NCBI GenBank assembly: GCA_029817715.1
Contig: JARUPY010000552.1
Coordinates: forward strand, 118,759-182,758
Direction: 5' to 3'
Length of the DNA stretch: 64,000 nt
Source of the DNA: Melastoma dodecandrum
Taxonomy: Eukaryota; Streptophyta; Magnoliopsida; Myrtales; Melastomataceae
Part shown: piece after piece, positions 1-11,230 of the stretch
How positions within the stretch are numbered: position 1 is the first letter of the stretch
Layout: each line of letters opens with the position of its first letter
Notes under the pieces: generated by a model
The model's input: only the letters and a program-made list of their open reading frames with translations
What the model was told of the DNA's origin: nothing
Database searches by the model: none
Position numbers and translations under genes: made by a program

Positions 1-619
1 TTGCCGTCATAGACGACTGGCCGCTTCTTTCAACAAAGATAATTGTGTATCACGAATCTCTCGTAACTCATGAAATGAGAAACTAAGTTTTTAGTTGGGA
101 AGTTTTGTATATTTTGATTAAATCAAACAACAGAAAGGACACCGAACTTTTGCAGATCGGAGCAAATCCATGTCGTGAGGAGGGAACGTGCAGAAATGTC
201 GTCCCGACAAAATGACTTCTTGTTTTTGGTCGGCCGGTCGGCATTTCAAGTTCTGAGAAACATTCCAAAAGTTAAAAAAGTATGGAATCGTGTGAGAGTG
301 CCTTGTTTGTTATAATAAGGTTTCTTTTAAAAGGTGATGTCGACTGATCCTTTTGAAACTTAATCACGCATGGTGGACTGGGCTGGGCTGTGACGACAAC
401 CTCTTCGAGAACTTCTTGGCCGTCGCCCAAGCACGTCCCTTTGGGGTTTAGGCCAGAGGAAGGACTATCAGGACATCTTGGAGTAGGGGAGTTCTTCGGG
501 GTGGAGGGATGGAAGGCAGGAAGGCTTGGGTCGATGTGTTTGCGCTGCCGTCGGAGGATTCTAATTGCCGGAGGGGAGAGAGATCCACGATGAGGGCCGT
601 GGTTGGAACCAAAGTTCAT
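1..619. other. Unassigned flank before the SPH array
   Basis: I recognise no gene here. About 20 bases near position 10 resemble the part of the SPH genes that encodes the residues SHGLVVYD, on the minus strand, so a worn SPH remnant may cross the left edge. A 115-codon minus-strand frame (272-619) is proline- and serine-rich, matches no family I know, and has no supporting context. Confidence 0.3.
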
Positions 620-1886
620 TTAGTCCTCTGAAATCCCCACCTCATCCTAATCCGCCTGTAAGCAGCACAAACGTAAGGGATTATTCCATCATACCCGCGC
701 TTTGATTCGTCCTGCATAATGTCGGCGGTTGTCAGTGTATGAACTGCAGGCATAATTGGGCATTTTGTAGTGTGCTTGCGCATCCTATCCTAGCAGCGAA
801 CAACATGTTTGCACGTCTCATGACAAGCTTGAAGAAACCATTAAACAATGGATCTTGCACTGTATTGACATCAAGGTGTGGAAGCCACGAAGAAAAGAAG
901 CATTTTTCGGTAACTGAAACCATCGTAAATCCGATCAATTGTCATGCTTGATCTCAATCACATTTCATTGAAAGATGCAGAACAAACAGTGAATCATTGC
1001 AAGCCACAACAAACAGCTGGGACTTTCCGCATCCACAATTAACTGTCTGCAACAAATCCTCATACTAGTGACATCGCAACAGATAGTAATTCTCGTCTCC
1101 ATCCTGCAATTCCATCATATAGTCGAGATGCATAGCAAACATAACCCCGAGGACGACAATTAAGCGAAAGAATATAACATAGGAATCAACTTTATATGTT
1201 GTACAACTATAAGATATTCTTTCTAATATATTCAGAGGTACAACTTATGTATCAACACACGAAGCGAAAGAATATAAAGAAACGTTATATGTTGAAAACG
1301 TGGAAATCAATTTGGGTTTTATTGATCTTGAACGAGGGTCGAGGGAGTTAAATAGGATCTCGATTTATGTTTGTAATCCATTATATATGAATCTTGTTCT
1401 CCATATGTGGACGTAGGTCGATGACCGAACTAGGTAAATTCTTCATCTCCTTATTTTTCATAAACTTTGATTGAAGACCGGATCCGTCTTCCGCAGACTT
1501 ATTTCATTACAAATGGATCTTGTTCTTCATCCGTGAACATAAGTAAATCTGACTGAACCACGTAGATTTTGCCTCCTTATCTTTCGCATACTTGTGATTA
1601 ATGATCGGATCCGATTCGACACGCTTATGCGTGTTACCACACCCCAATATTAACGAAAACAAATTAGAACATATTTTCACATGACACATATAGCAGACAT
1701 AACACAGTAAACTTCTTAGTTATCACTCACGCGAAGGTCGGGCCCTTTGAGTTTTATTGTGTATACATATACGCCCCCACCGAAATTTATTTAGAAGGAC
1801 ATACCGGCGGGGGGTCTTTAGTGACGATTGCGCACGGAGTATCATCGACCCTCGATCTTATCCGCACGAGGCCCTGGTGCAGCGTC

Positions 1887-2297
1887 TTATTTCACCCAAT
1901 CATAACAGCCGACCATCCTAGTGTCGCTCGAAAACAAGCAGGAACCGTTGCTCCGGATGCTCCAGTGACAAGTATCGCATACGTAGCGATGGACGTTGTC
2001 GTCATAGACGACTAGCCCATGCGAGGAGTCCCTCAACGAAATCCTACAGTGAAAGAGAGTAGTACCGAAGAAACTAGTATGAAAGCTGAACCCCCACTGT
2101 CCCCTGGGGTGTAGTGCTACGAATCCGAGGTCATCGTCCGCGGACGCGCAATGGACACCGATATCCTCTCCGTTGATATCATTCTCTACGACTACGCGTT
2201 TCGCAGGGGTGGCAGCAACATGAACCTGAGCAACAACCATAACAAGGCACAACATGAGGATGAAAACACCTGACTTCACTATGGAATTCATGATCAT
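1887..2297 (-). CDS. S-protein homologue (plant self-incompatibility S1 family), copy 1
   Basis: Encodes a 136-residue small secreted protein of the plant self-incompatibility S1 (SPH) family. Residues 1-29 form a signal peptide with a hydrophobic core (VFILMLCLVMVVAQ). The mature part has the family marks: HC at 49-50 followed by S-x-DDDLG, a W-x-F-x-F stretch (68-72), TLFHC (80-84) and C-x-x-C-HWS (107-113). It has six cysteines (50, 84, 107, 110, 120, 131), enough for three disulphides, and one N-glycosylation sequon (N117-G-S). Length and lack of introns fit the family. In poppy the founder is a stigma ligand; most SPH proteins in other plants have no known role, so the function here is open. 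The protein is identical to that of the copy at 7664-8074. Confidence 0.88.
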   Translation of the reverse strand: MIMNSIVKSGVFILMLCLVMVVAQVHVAATPAKRVVVENDINGEDIGVHCASADDDLGFVALHPRGQWGFSFHTSFFGTTLFHCRISLRDSSHGLVVYDDNVHRYVCDTCHWSIRSNGSCLFSSDTRMVGCYDWVK

Positions 2298-2348
2298 TAT
2301 CCTCCAAATTTGATGGCTGTGGTTAATATTAATGAACTGCCGAAGGGA

Positions 2349-2358
2349 CTATTTAAAA
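2349..2358 (-). promoter_or_regulatory. TATA box of SPH copy 1
   Basis: On the minus strand the sequence reads CCTTTTAAATAG about 55-60 bases before the SPH start codon. The same element lies at the same distance before the other three intact copies, which makes it the likely core promoter and implies a short 5' UTR. Confidence 0.55.
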
Positions 2359-3779
2359 GGGGAAGAACAGGAAACATTGGGACATCTTTAGTATCGATAC
2401 TATATTATTTTTAACAATGGGGTTCTTGTCTTGGACTCTCCCTAGGAGGTCTTCCTCCACTAGCGGGTCTTTTCGAAAAACTCCATTTTCTTAAATATTT
2501 CCCCTGCCTAAAACTTATCATTCAAACAATACTCCAACGAGACAGCAGCTGTTCGACATTAGCGTGAGTTCGGAGGGGGGAGAAGCTCTGAAAATTATAA
2601 TTATAAATTACTTACTGTCAACTCACATGGAGCACGTAACGAACAATAAAGTAATTTATATTAAAAAAGTATTTAAGATAAATATGCCTATAAAAAAGTC
2701 GGTTCACGAAAGTCAAACTTCGGTTTCCAATAAATAAGAAAAATAAAAAGTCAAAAAGTCAAAATTTTTATTTCGAGATATTACTTACGAAATTTAGAAA
2801 TTATCTTCTAATTATTTTATGCCTAACATTTGGAAAAAGGCCCACATTTGATGCATAACAATAAATAGATAGTTAGCGTGGAGGAATCATTCCTGTATTT
2901 TTTTTTTTTGTTTTGCATTAATGAAAAATTGGATTTCTCGTTATTACAGTTCATCGTAGTTGAACCATGGGATGCTACTTTTTGAGAAAGTACAAGTTGG
3001 TCATCGTCCCGGGATTGAACCGTCTTTTCTTTATATATACATTTTTTTATGTTGTTAGTAGTTCGTACCTGAAGTTGTAATCGTTACAAAAAAGTTTATA
3101 ATCGCAGACTATCTGTACGAACTTTTCTATAATAATTATGGGAGGCTAAGCTCGTGTCGTTCGGAGAAGTCCGTGCCGGAAGGGCAAACTCGTAGTTCTA
3201 AATTATGTGACCGCAGTCACATTTCTGATTAGTGTGCTTGCGTTCACGTTTCACTATGGGAAAGTTCGTTCCAGATCCTTTAGATACGAAGTTCCTATAC
3301 CACGAACCTTTATAAAACTTCGCATAGAGAATTTGTTTTTTTTAAAAAAGTTTATACCAATGAATTCTGGTACGAACTTCCCCCGTAATAATTACGATCA
3401 TAAGTACCAATTTTTTACAAATATTACAACTCTAAATAATCACGATAAGTTCCGTGCACGGAAGAGTAGCTGTTGATGTTCTTTTGCGTTTGGTCGTCTC
3501 TATTGTCCGGTCATTACGAAACCACCTGGAACTTTCCGTCGCCAAACAAAAAAAAAACGTTTATATAATGATATTTTACCGGATTACTTTATAACAAAAG
3601 TGACTCGAAGGAAAAGAAACAAGATTTTATTTAACGATTATTCTTTTATTAAATTCAATAAATTACCTACCAACGGATAGTAATCCGTTTTTGGGCAAGG
3701 GAAAAATATTAGACAAATTCGGAAAGATCCTAGACCCCACCGGGTGGGACGCATCTCTAAGGAAAATAGAGTTATTTGG

Positions 3780-5212
3780 TACTCTTAACGGGGCTTTACA
3801 TGGTTAGTTAGACGAGTTTATGTTAGAGTTTTTATAAGTTTTTATCGTGTTTTTATTTCGGTTTAGTTTTTGTTATTTTATTAAATCTTGAGCTTATTTT
3901 GAGAGTAATTGGAACCTAGTTGATGCATCTTAGAATTGTTTTGATTTGAAGTAGGTAAATGAAGAGAATCATAAGGTTGGCAAGTGAAAATTAGACGAAA
4001 TTTGATAAAGTGCTGAAAAGTTACAGAGAGCAGAAGGATACGTCATTCAATCTCAAGTACGCGTCCATGATGAATCAGTAAACCTACAGAAAGCAAAAGG
4101 ACGCGTCCCTCAATCTCAAGGACGCGACCTTCGACAATCTGCACAAGATCTCGCCAAATCACTGAATTCTTCATTATCACGATTTGAAGAGAGAGGGCAT
4201 CAATTAGTTACCATTTTATTATTCTTAGGATATTTTGGTATTTATTTATTTTCTTAGGCTCTTTAGGATCTTAGAGAATATTAGGAAATCTTTTAAGGGA
4301 ATAATATATTCTCTAGGATAGCCTAAGGAAGGGGAGAGAGTTTTCATTGAGTTTTAGAGTTTTTTTTTTTTTTTTAGACTTTGGCTCTGAGGAGAAAGGA
4401 GAGGTGCCGACTAGGGTTCGAGAGAATATCCGGAGGAGGCTACTACCAACCAGATCGGGAGATCGGGAGGGCGTTCCTTATCTATTTTTCTTGATTTCTT
4501 TATGTCGATGCTATTTTCTTCTGAACTTTGGATGTTTTCTTATTTTAGCATGAACTAATTTTCTTATCTAGGGTGCTAAATTTGCGAGACTTGTCAAGGT
4601 GATTTTGAACGTGATTTATTTTTATTGAAAGTCCGATGTGCTTTGATGTGCTTGCGTGTTTACTTTTCTGAAATACGATTGGCGTCGGTTTCTGAAATAA
4701 CTCGGATTACCTTAGCATCGGGAGGTGTAAGATTAATTCGAGAGGAAAATCAAAGAACAGGTTAATAGAAACTGGAGATAGGGATATCACAGTTGATATT
4801 AATTAGATTGACTATTGAGAGTAGATTAACAGAAATCGTAGATAGGGATATCACGGTTGATGTTAATTAAATCGAATGCTAGGAGTTAATGGAATATAGA
4901 TCGTAGGGATAAGTCTAATATATCGGAGAGCATGATTTAAATCCTCGGACAGCTTTATCTAAACGTTCAATTGATCCACGACAAGTTAAGTAAATTTAGT
5001 TGCCCTAGGCTTTCTCATTGATATTTTCTCATAATCCTTGCTTATTTTATTTTAGTAATTTTCGTTTAATCCACCATTTATTTGATTAGTCTAGATAATA
5101 TTTAGTGGTTTAATTGGTATTCAGCAACAATTAGTCCTCGTGGGAACGATATCTTTCGTGCTATAATCGATTTGTGTGTATACTTGCGCACAACACATTT
5201 TTAGCAGAACAG
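3780..5212 (+). mobile_element. Probable Ty3/gypsy-type LTR remnant
   Basis: This stretch is absent from the other SPH units and separates unit 1 from the next block A. Its right end has the look of the 3' end of a gypsy LTR: a CTCGTGGGAACGATA-like stretch, then TATACTTGCGCACAACA, then a T-rich run where a primer-binding region would begin. Near 4770-4870 it holds two tandem copies of a 75-base segment with GATAGGGATATCAC. No coding region and no clear target duplication was found, so the left border is approximate and a solo LTR is only one reading. Confidence 0.4.
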
Positions 5213-5239
5213 CGTGACATGCTATATATTTTCATTTTA

Positions 5240-5616
5240 ACGTGGCTTCCGAATCCTCTGAAATCCCCACCTCATCCTAATCCTTCTGTAAGCAGTGATA
5301 ATGTAAGGGATTGTTCCATCTTTACCTGTGCTTTGATTCGTCCTGCATAAAGCCGGCGGTTTTCAATGTCGGAGGACAATGAGAGTGGATGAAACTGCAG
5401 GCACAATTGGACACTCTGTTGTGTTTTCGGGCTTCCTGTCCTAGCAGGGAGCAACGTGTCTGCACGTTCATGACAGGCTTGGAGAAACCATTAAATAATT
5501 GACCTTTCACTGAATCGACGTCAAGGTGTGGATGACATGAAGGAAGTAAGCATTGTCGCGAAACCACCGCAAATAAGATCAATTACGTATCAATCGCCAT
5601 TTATGGTAAGATCTGT
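5240..5616. repeat. Block A copy of the SPH unit, cut by a copia fragment
   Basis: Matches the block A sequence at 16815-17165, beginning with the shared AGCGTGACATGCT and ending at GGTAAGATCTGTAGAA, where both copies break off into unrelated sequence. At 5617 the neighbour is copia pol. This block and the SPH segment from 7090 probably belong to a single unit split by that fragment. Confidence 0.6.
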
Positions 5617-7085
5617 AGAATTGAAAACGGTGGAAGGACAAAAAGGCGAGAAAATTCGAGTATTGCGGACATACAACGTAGGTGAATTTTGCTCAAAGAG
5701 TTTAACTTGTTTTGCAGGAAGAGTGGCATAAAAAGGGAACTCTCCTGTCTAGAGACCACACAACAGAATGGGATTGCCGAAAGGAAGATTCGACATCTTA
5801 CGGAGACTTGTAAGTCGTGGTTACACATGAAGAATCTACCAAAGTAGTTATGGGCGGAAGGCATGAAGTGTGCTGCCAATGTCCTCAATCGAGCTCCTCC
5901 CAAATAATCTCAAATCGCCATTCAAGATGTTATATGGGTTCAAGTCAAGTGGTTAGTATTTTCAAGTTTTCGGGTTTATTTGTTATGTCCATGTTCTAGA
6001 TTCGAGGAGGAGCAAACTGAATGCAAAGGTTGTCAAGTGCGTATTCGTCGGCTATGACGAAGGAGGAAAGGGTGGCGATGTATGGATCCATCGACCCACA
6101 AATGCACTGTGTCGAGAGATGTTGTCTTCGACGAAATCTCCTCATACTACATCAAGAATGTTGAGGAGAATGTTCATACTAACCTTCTCGTGTCTATGTC
6201 TACGGGAGGCTCTTCTAGTAGAGATTGTGGTGACAGGGGGAGCTTCGACTTATCTCAAGGTATTTCAGTTGAAGAAGGTATAGAGAATCAAAGTCTATAG
6301 GAAAGCACACATCAGGAAGAATCTGGTCTACAGAAGAATGGGGAATCTCGGCCAAAGAGGAACACTGTAAGGCCATATTTATTTTATCGTAAAAAAAACA
6401 AGAATCGGCGGATGATTTTGTGACAACTTTCTGTTGTTTTTTGGCAAATGCAGTAGACGACGAGGAACCCTCGTCTTATAATGAAGCAAAGGGTGTCAAG
6501 GAATGGGTGGCAACGATGGAGGAGGAAATGTAGGCTCTCGAGAAGAATGGGACGTGGGATGTCGTTCCAAAACCTTCTGATACTCAAGCTGTCACTTGTA
6601 AGTGGGTGTATCGAATCAAGAGAAAAGCTTATGGAAGCGTAGATCGATACAAGGCAAGATTGGTCGCTCGAGGATTCTCGCAGAAGTATTGAGAAGATTA
6701 TGAGGAGACATTCAGTCTAGTAGCGAAGATGACGTCGATTCGCACTGTTTTGGCCTTGACAGCAAGTTCTCGATGGAAGCTGTGGAAATTGGATGTCAAG
6801 AATGCATTTCTCTACGGAGAACTCAATTGCTCGATCTATACGGAACAACCACCTGGATTCGAGAAAAAGGGTGGTCACCAGTTGGTATGTAGACTTAAGA
6901 AGGCCTTATATAGATTGAAGCAAGCCAACATGTGCTTGGTATGGGAAGATTACAGAATATCTTTGGTTTTGTGGGTACGTAGCTTCGGAATCCGATTCAA
7001 GTCTATTTGTAAAGGAGCATCAAGGACAGATGGTGGTGGTACTTCTATATATGGATGATGATATAATCCTGACCGGCAATAACTA
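5617..7085 (+). mobile_element. Decayed Ty1/copia pol fragment 1
   Basis: Translated pieces in changing frames give, in order, integrase core (TTQQNGIAERK at about 5757-5790), the integrase C-terminal stretch (SKLNAKVVKCVFVGYDE at about 6010-6060) and copia reverse transcriptase (CKWVYRIKRK at about 6598-6627, LDVKNAFLYGEL at about 6790-6825, and a broken YMDDDII at about 7050). Several stops and frameshifts interrupt it. No LTR, gag or RNase H is present and the right end abuts the near-identical SPH segment at about 7090. It cannot move by itself. Confidence 0.8.
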
Positions 7086-7663
7086 TGGAGAGGGTTTTAT
7101 TGATCTTGAAAGAGGGTCGAGGGATTAAACAGGATCTCGATTTATGTTTGTAATCCATTATATATGAATCTTGTTCTCCATACGTGGACGTAGGTCAATG
7201 ACCGAACTAAGTAAATTCTTCATCTCCTTATTTTTTGTGAACTTTGATCGAAGACCGGATCCGTCTTCCGCAGACTTATTTCATTACAAATGGATCTTGT
7301 TCTTCATCCGTGAACATAAGTAAATCTGACTGAACCACGTAGATTTTGCCTCCTTATCTTTCGCATACTTGTGATTAATGATCGGATCCGATTCGACACG
7401 CTTATGCGTGTTACCACACCCCAATATTAACGAAAACAAATTAGAACATATTTTCACATGACACATATAGCAGACATAACACAGTAAACTTCTTAGTTAT
7501 CACTCACGCGAAGGTCGGGCCCTTTGAGTTTTATTGTGTATACATATACGCCCCCACCGAAATTTATTTAGAAGGACATACCGGCGGGGGGTCTTTAGTG
7601 ACGATTGCGCACGGAGTATCATCGACCCTCGATCTTATCCGCACGAGGCCCTGGTGCAGCGTC

Positions 7664-8074
7664 TTATTTCACCCAATCATAACAGCCGACCATCCTAGTG
7701 TCGCTCGAAAACAAGCAGGAACCGTTGCTCCGGATGCTCCAGTGACAAGTATCGCATACGTAGCGATGGACGTTGTCGTCATAGACGACTAGCCCATGCG
7801 AGGAGTCCCTCAACGAAATCCTACAGTGAAAGAGAGTAGTACCGAAGAAACTAGTATGAAAGCTGAACCCCCACTGTCCCCTGGGGTGTAGTGCTACGAA
7901 TCCGAGGTCATCGTCCGCGGACGCGCAATGGACACCGATATCCTCTCCGTTGATATCATTCTCTACGACTACGCGTTTCGCAGGGGTGGCAGCAACATGA
8001 ACCTGAGCAACAACCATAACAAGGCACAACATGAGGATGAAAACACCCGACTTCACTATGGAATTCATGATCAT
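7664..8074 (-). CDS. S-protein homologue, copy 2 (protein identical to copy 1)
   Basis: Same 136-residue product as 1887-2297, with signal peptide, six cysteines and the HC...DDDLG, W-x-F-x-F and C-x-x-C-HWS motifs. I see one silent difference in the coding part (position 8046 against 2273). The flanks are as conserved as the gene, so identity reflects recent copying rather than selection. It is expected to be secreted and can add dosage to copy 1. Short reads could not tell the two apart. Confidence 0.88.
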   Translation of the reverse strand: MIMNSIVKSGVFILMLCLVMVVAQVHVAATPAKRVVVENDINGEDIGVHCASADDDLGFVALHPRGQWGFSFHTSFFGTTLFHCRISLRDSSHGLVVYDDNVHRYVCDTCHWSIRSNGSCLFSSDTRMVGCYDWVK

Positions 8075-8126
8075 TATCCTCCAAATTTGATGGCTGTGGT
8101 TAATATTAATGAACTGCCGAAGGGAC

Positions 8127-8136
8127 TATTTAAAAG
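8127..8136 (-). promoter_or_regulatory. TATA box of SPH copy 2
   Basis: Same TTTTAAATAG element as in copy 1, about 55-60 bases before the start codon on the minus strand. Confidence 0.55.
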
Positions 8137-8799
8137 GGGAAGAACAGGAAACATTGGGACATCTTTAGTATCGATACTATATTATTTTTAACAATGGGGT
8201 TCTTGTCTTGGACTCTCCCTAGGAGGTCTTCCTCCACTAGCGGGTCTTTTCGAAAAACTCCATTTTCTTAAATATTTCCCCTGCCTAAAACTTATCATTC
8301 AAACAATACTCCAACGAGACAGCAGCTGTTCGACATTAGCGTGAGTTCGGAGGGGGGAGAAGCTCTGAAAATTATAATTATAAATTACTTACTGTCAACT
8401 CACATGGAGCACGTAACGAACAAAAAGTATTTAAGATAAATATGCCTATAAAAAAGTCGGTTCACGAAAGTCAAACTTCGGTTTCCAATAAATAAGAAAA
8501 ATAAAATGTAAAAAAGTCAAAATTTTTATTTCTAGATATTACAATGCCTAACATTTGGAAAAAGGCCCACATTTGATGCATAACAATAAATAGATAGTTA
8601 GCGTGGAGGAATCATTCCTGTATTTTTTATTTTTTTTTTTGCATTAATGAAAAATTGGATTTCTCGTTATTACAGTTCATCGTAGTTGAACCATCGGATG
8701 CTACTTTTTGAGAAAGTACAAGTTGGTCATCGTAGACCAACTTTTTGAAATTTTACCGCAGGGATAAAATGGTAATTTCACACTGAAAATAGGTTCGGA

Positions 8800-9425
8800 A
8801 TGTACTGTTCTGTACGGTTCTGTTTAGTAAATTACTAAAAAGTTTAGTAATCGATTACTAAATATTCAGCACATTTGCTAAAAAAATAGTAAACGATTAT
8901 GAAAAAAAATGACGACTTTAGTAATTTACTAACGTCTTTACAATGTTACACAGTAATTTACTAATTTCGCTTATAAAATTAGTATACTAAAATGGTTATA
9001 CGACGAATCGAGAAAATTACTAAAAATAGAAATTTTACTAAAAAAATTGGGAACCCGTTACTAATTTTTTACTGTTTGAGTTTCCGGAAAGTTACTAAAC
9101 TACGTTTAGTAAATCGGAGGTGAAATTTACTAAAAAGTTTAGTAACCGATTACTAAACTTGAACAGTGAAACTTTAGTAACGGTTTCCAAAAAAAAGCCA
9201 AAATCACCGATATTTTTTGTAACCGGTTACTAAACTTTTTAGTAAATTTTTCCTCCGATTTACTAAACGTAGTTTTAGTAACTTTCCGGATTTTTAAACA
9301 GTAAAAAATTAGTAACGATTTACATTTTTTAACAACACTTTACTAACGATTTTACTAAAAAACGTCGATTTTTAGTAAAGATTACTAAAAAAAAAAAAGT
9401 CGATTTTAGTAAACTACGTGCACGT
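8800..9425. repeat. TTAGTAA-rich foldback region with long inverted repeat
   Basis: About 600 bases in which TTAGTAA and its complement TTACTAA recur dozens of times. A long imperfect inverted repeat is visible: left arm about 9056-9160, right arm about 9218-9319, loop of roughly 57 bases, with about 90 percent pairing by eye. Local palindromes such as AGTAACCGGTTACTAAA add to it. It sits between SPH unit 2 and a 5'-truncated copia gag. It may be a foldback or MITE-type element. I found no clear terminal repeats or target duplication. Confidence 0.6.
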
Positions 9426-10848
9426 ACCGTTAGCCGCTTTCGCTGTAGATGCGAAGGAATTATGGGATGATCTCAAAGAGCGTTATTCCGAGGGAAATCT
9501 GGCTCGAATTTATCAAATAAAGTCTGGCATATGTCTCCTCAATCAAGAAGGAAAAAGTGTCCGAGAATATTACGGAAGATAAAGCAATTATGGGATGAGC
9601 TGGAATTTTATATTGATAAGCCTGCTTGGATATGTGGTAATACTCAATTTATAGCACAACGAGAAGGTGAGAAGATTTTTCAGTTTCTTATGGGTCTCAC
9701 CTCAGAATTCAATATGGTTCGATCTAACATCTTAAGCGTCAAACCAATGCCGACTTTGAACAAGATCTATCAAATGGTTGTGCACGAGGAACGTCAAAAG
9801 ATTGTGACACGATCACAAGAGTCGGAACAAGGAGCAAAAGCTTTTCTTGTAAGGGGCGGAGACCAGTCAGTACAGATGGAGTGATGAAACAACAAATTTT
9901 AGATACAAATCGTTTGGGAGGTCGGGCACAAAGCCCGTGTGCGACCATTGTGGTAAGATAGGTCACTTGAAAGGCAACTGTTGGGCTCTAAATGGTTATC
10001 CGCCTAGGTATTGGGGAGATCAAGGAGGTCAAGACTCATGGGGAAAAGGGCGGAAGCCCAGTGGACAATGGAGACAAGGTGGATCTTCACGTGAAGGAGC
10101 GCAACGAGGAAGGGGCTCATCATTTCAAAAAACGCTACAACGAGCTCATGCCGTATAGACAGGAGGGAGCTCTCGTACCGAGCAATTGGAGGCGTTGCCA
10201 GATGATCAATTCCAACGATTACTAAATCTAATCGGTTCAGATTCAAACGACATCGATCGACTTGTTGGTAATGACTTTGTTAATGTACAGAGTGAATGGG
10301 TTTTAGACACCGGAGCATCAAGGCACATGACAGGAAGTCTAAAGTATTTTTCCGAATCTTCACCCATTCAAGGCGACGTGATCATTTATATTCCAAACGA
10401 GGGCAAAATAAATGCCACTCGAATTGGGAAAGTCTTAATAGCACCTTCCAGGACCACACTTTGAGGAGGATCCTTGGAGTGGGTGAACTGAGAGGGGGGG
10501 GGGTGTATTACCTACGCAAGGTGGTTGCCGATCTGCTCGTCTGTCAAACAGTCTTGTAGGGGTCTGAAGATATATGGCATAAACGGCTCGGTCATCCATC
10601 TCGCTCGATAAAGCTACATGGTATTAATTCAGTTTCAGCACATAAAAGAAGTGAGGAGTGTGATATTTGTCTAAAAGCAAAGCATACTCGCTCTCCGTTT
10701 GATTTGAGCAAGAATAAAGCAGATTATCCTTTTCAGTTAGTTCATTGTAACTTGTGGGGAACTTATAAAATCAAATCTACTTGTGGAGCAAATTATTTCT
10801 TAACGATAGTCGATGATTTCTGTCGTGGTGTTTGGCTATATCTATTAC

Positions 10849-11230
10849 GTGAGAAGTCGGAAGCAAGGCGTTGTCTCATTAATTTCTACATGCTTTTCAA
10901 GAATCAATTTGATCGCACAATTAAGGTGGTCAGAAGTGACAACGGGACAGAGTTCTTATTTCGAGAATTGCAGGATTTCTTTTATGCGAATGGAATTTTA
11001 CATCAAACTTCTTGCATAGTGACACCACAACAGAATCAAGGCGTGAGAAGTCGGAAGCAAGGCGTTGTCTCATTAATTTCTACATGCTTTTCAAGAATCA
11101 ATTTGATCGCACAATTAAGGTGGTCAGAAGTGACAACGGGACAGAGTTCTTATTTCGAGAATTGCAGGATTTCTTTTATGCGAATGGAATTTTACATCAA
11201 ACTTCTTGCATAGTGACACCACAACAGAAT
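10849..11230 (+). repeat. Identical 188-bp tandem duplication inside copia integrase
   Basis: Bases 10849-11036 and 11043-11230 are identical and separated by six bases (CAAGGC), giving a period of 194. The copied part encodes the middle of the integrase core with the second catalytic aspartate (RSDNGTEF). As 194 is not a multiple of three it shifts the frame. Identity of the two copies means a very recent event or an assembly artefact. Confidence 0.9.

Larger units (their letters stand above)
620..3720 (-). repeat. SPH repeat unit 1
   Basis: First and longest copy of the array unit, given in the orientation of its SPH gene. From left to right it holds block A (about 637-955), a spacer (to about 1310), the 3' flank of SPH, the SPH gene (1887-2297), its TATA box, and an AT-rich upstream flank. 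Block A recurs at 5258-5616, 16840-17175 and 19975-20309. The flank from 3010 to 3480 recurs near 16190-16660 and 22390-22710. The far flank (3497-3700) is recognisably similar to 18960-19215. Block A has weak open frames on both strands but I see no protein family in it. It may be an old gene end or plain spacer carried along in the duplications. Confidence 0.7.
7090..8740 (-). repeat. SPH repeat unit 2, near-identical to 1314-3009
   Basis: About 1.65 kb that follows 1314-3009 almost base for base, including non-coding flanks; differences are a few substitutions and short indels at the ends. Similarity starts exactly at the end of the copia fragment and stops at about 8740 where the TTAGTAA-rich foldback region begins. 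This is the youngest duplication, or gene conversion, in the array. Confidence 0.85.

Noticed and set aside
732..951. Open frames on both strands in block A
   Set aside because: They change between copies, contain no known domain, and are broken in the copies at 5258 and 16840.
3285..3340. FRT-like GAAGTTCCTATAC stretch with ACTTCGCATAGAGAA
   Set aside because: The half-sites and spacer do not form a true FRT site; it recurs in each SPH flank as ordinary AT-rich repeat.
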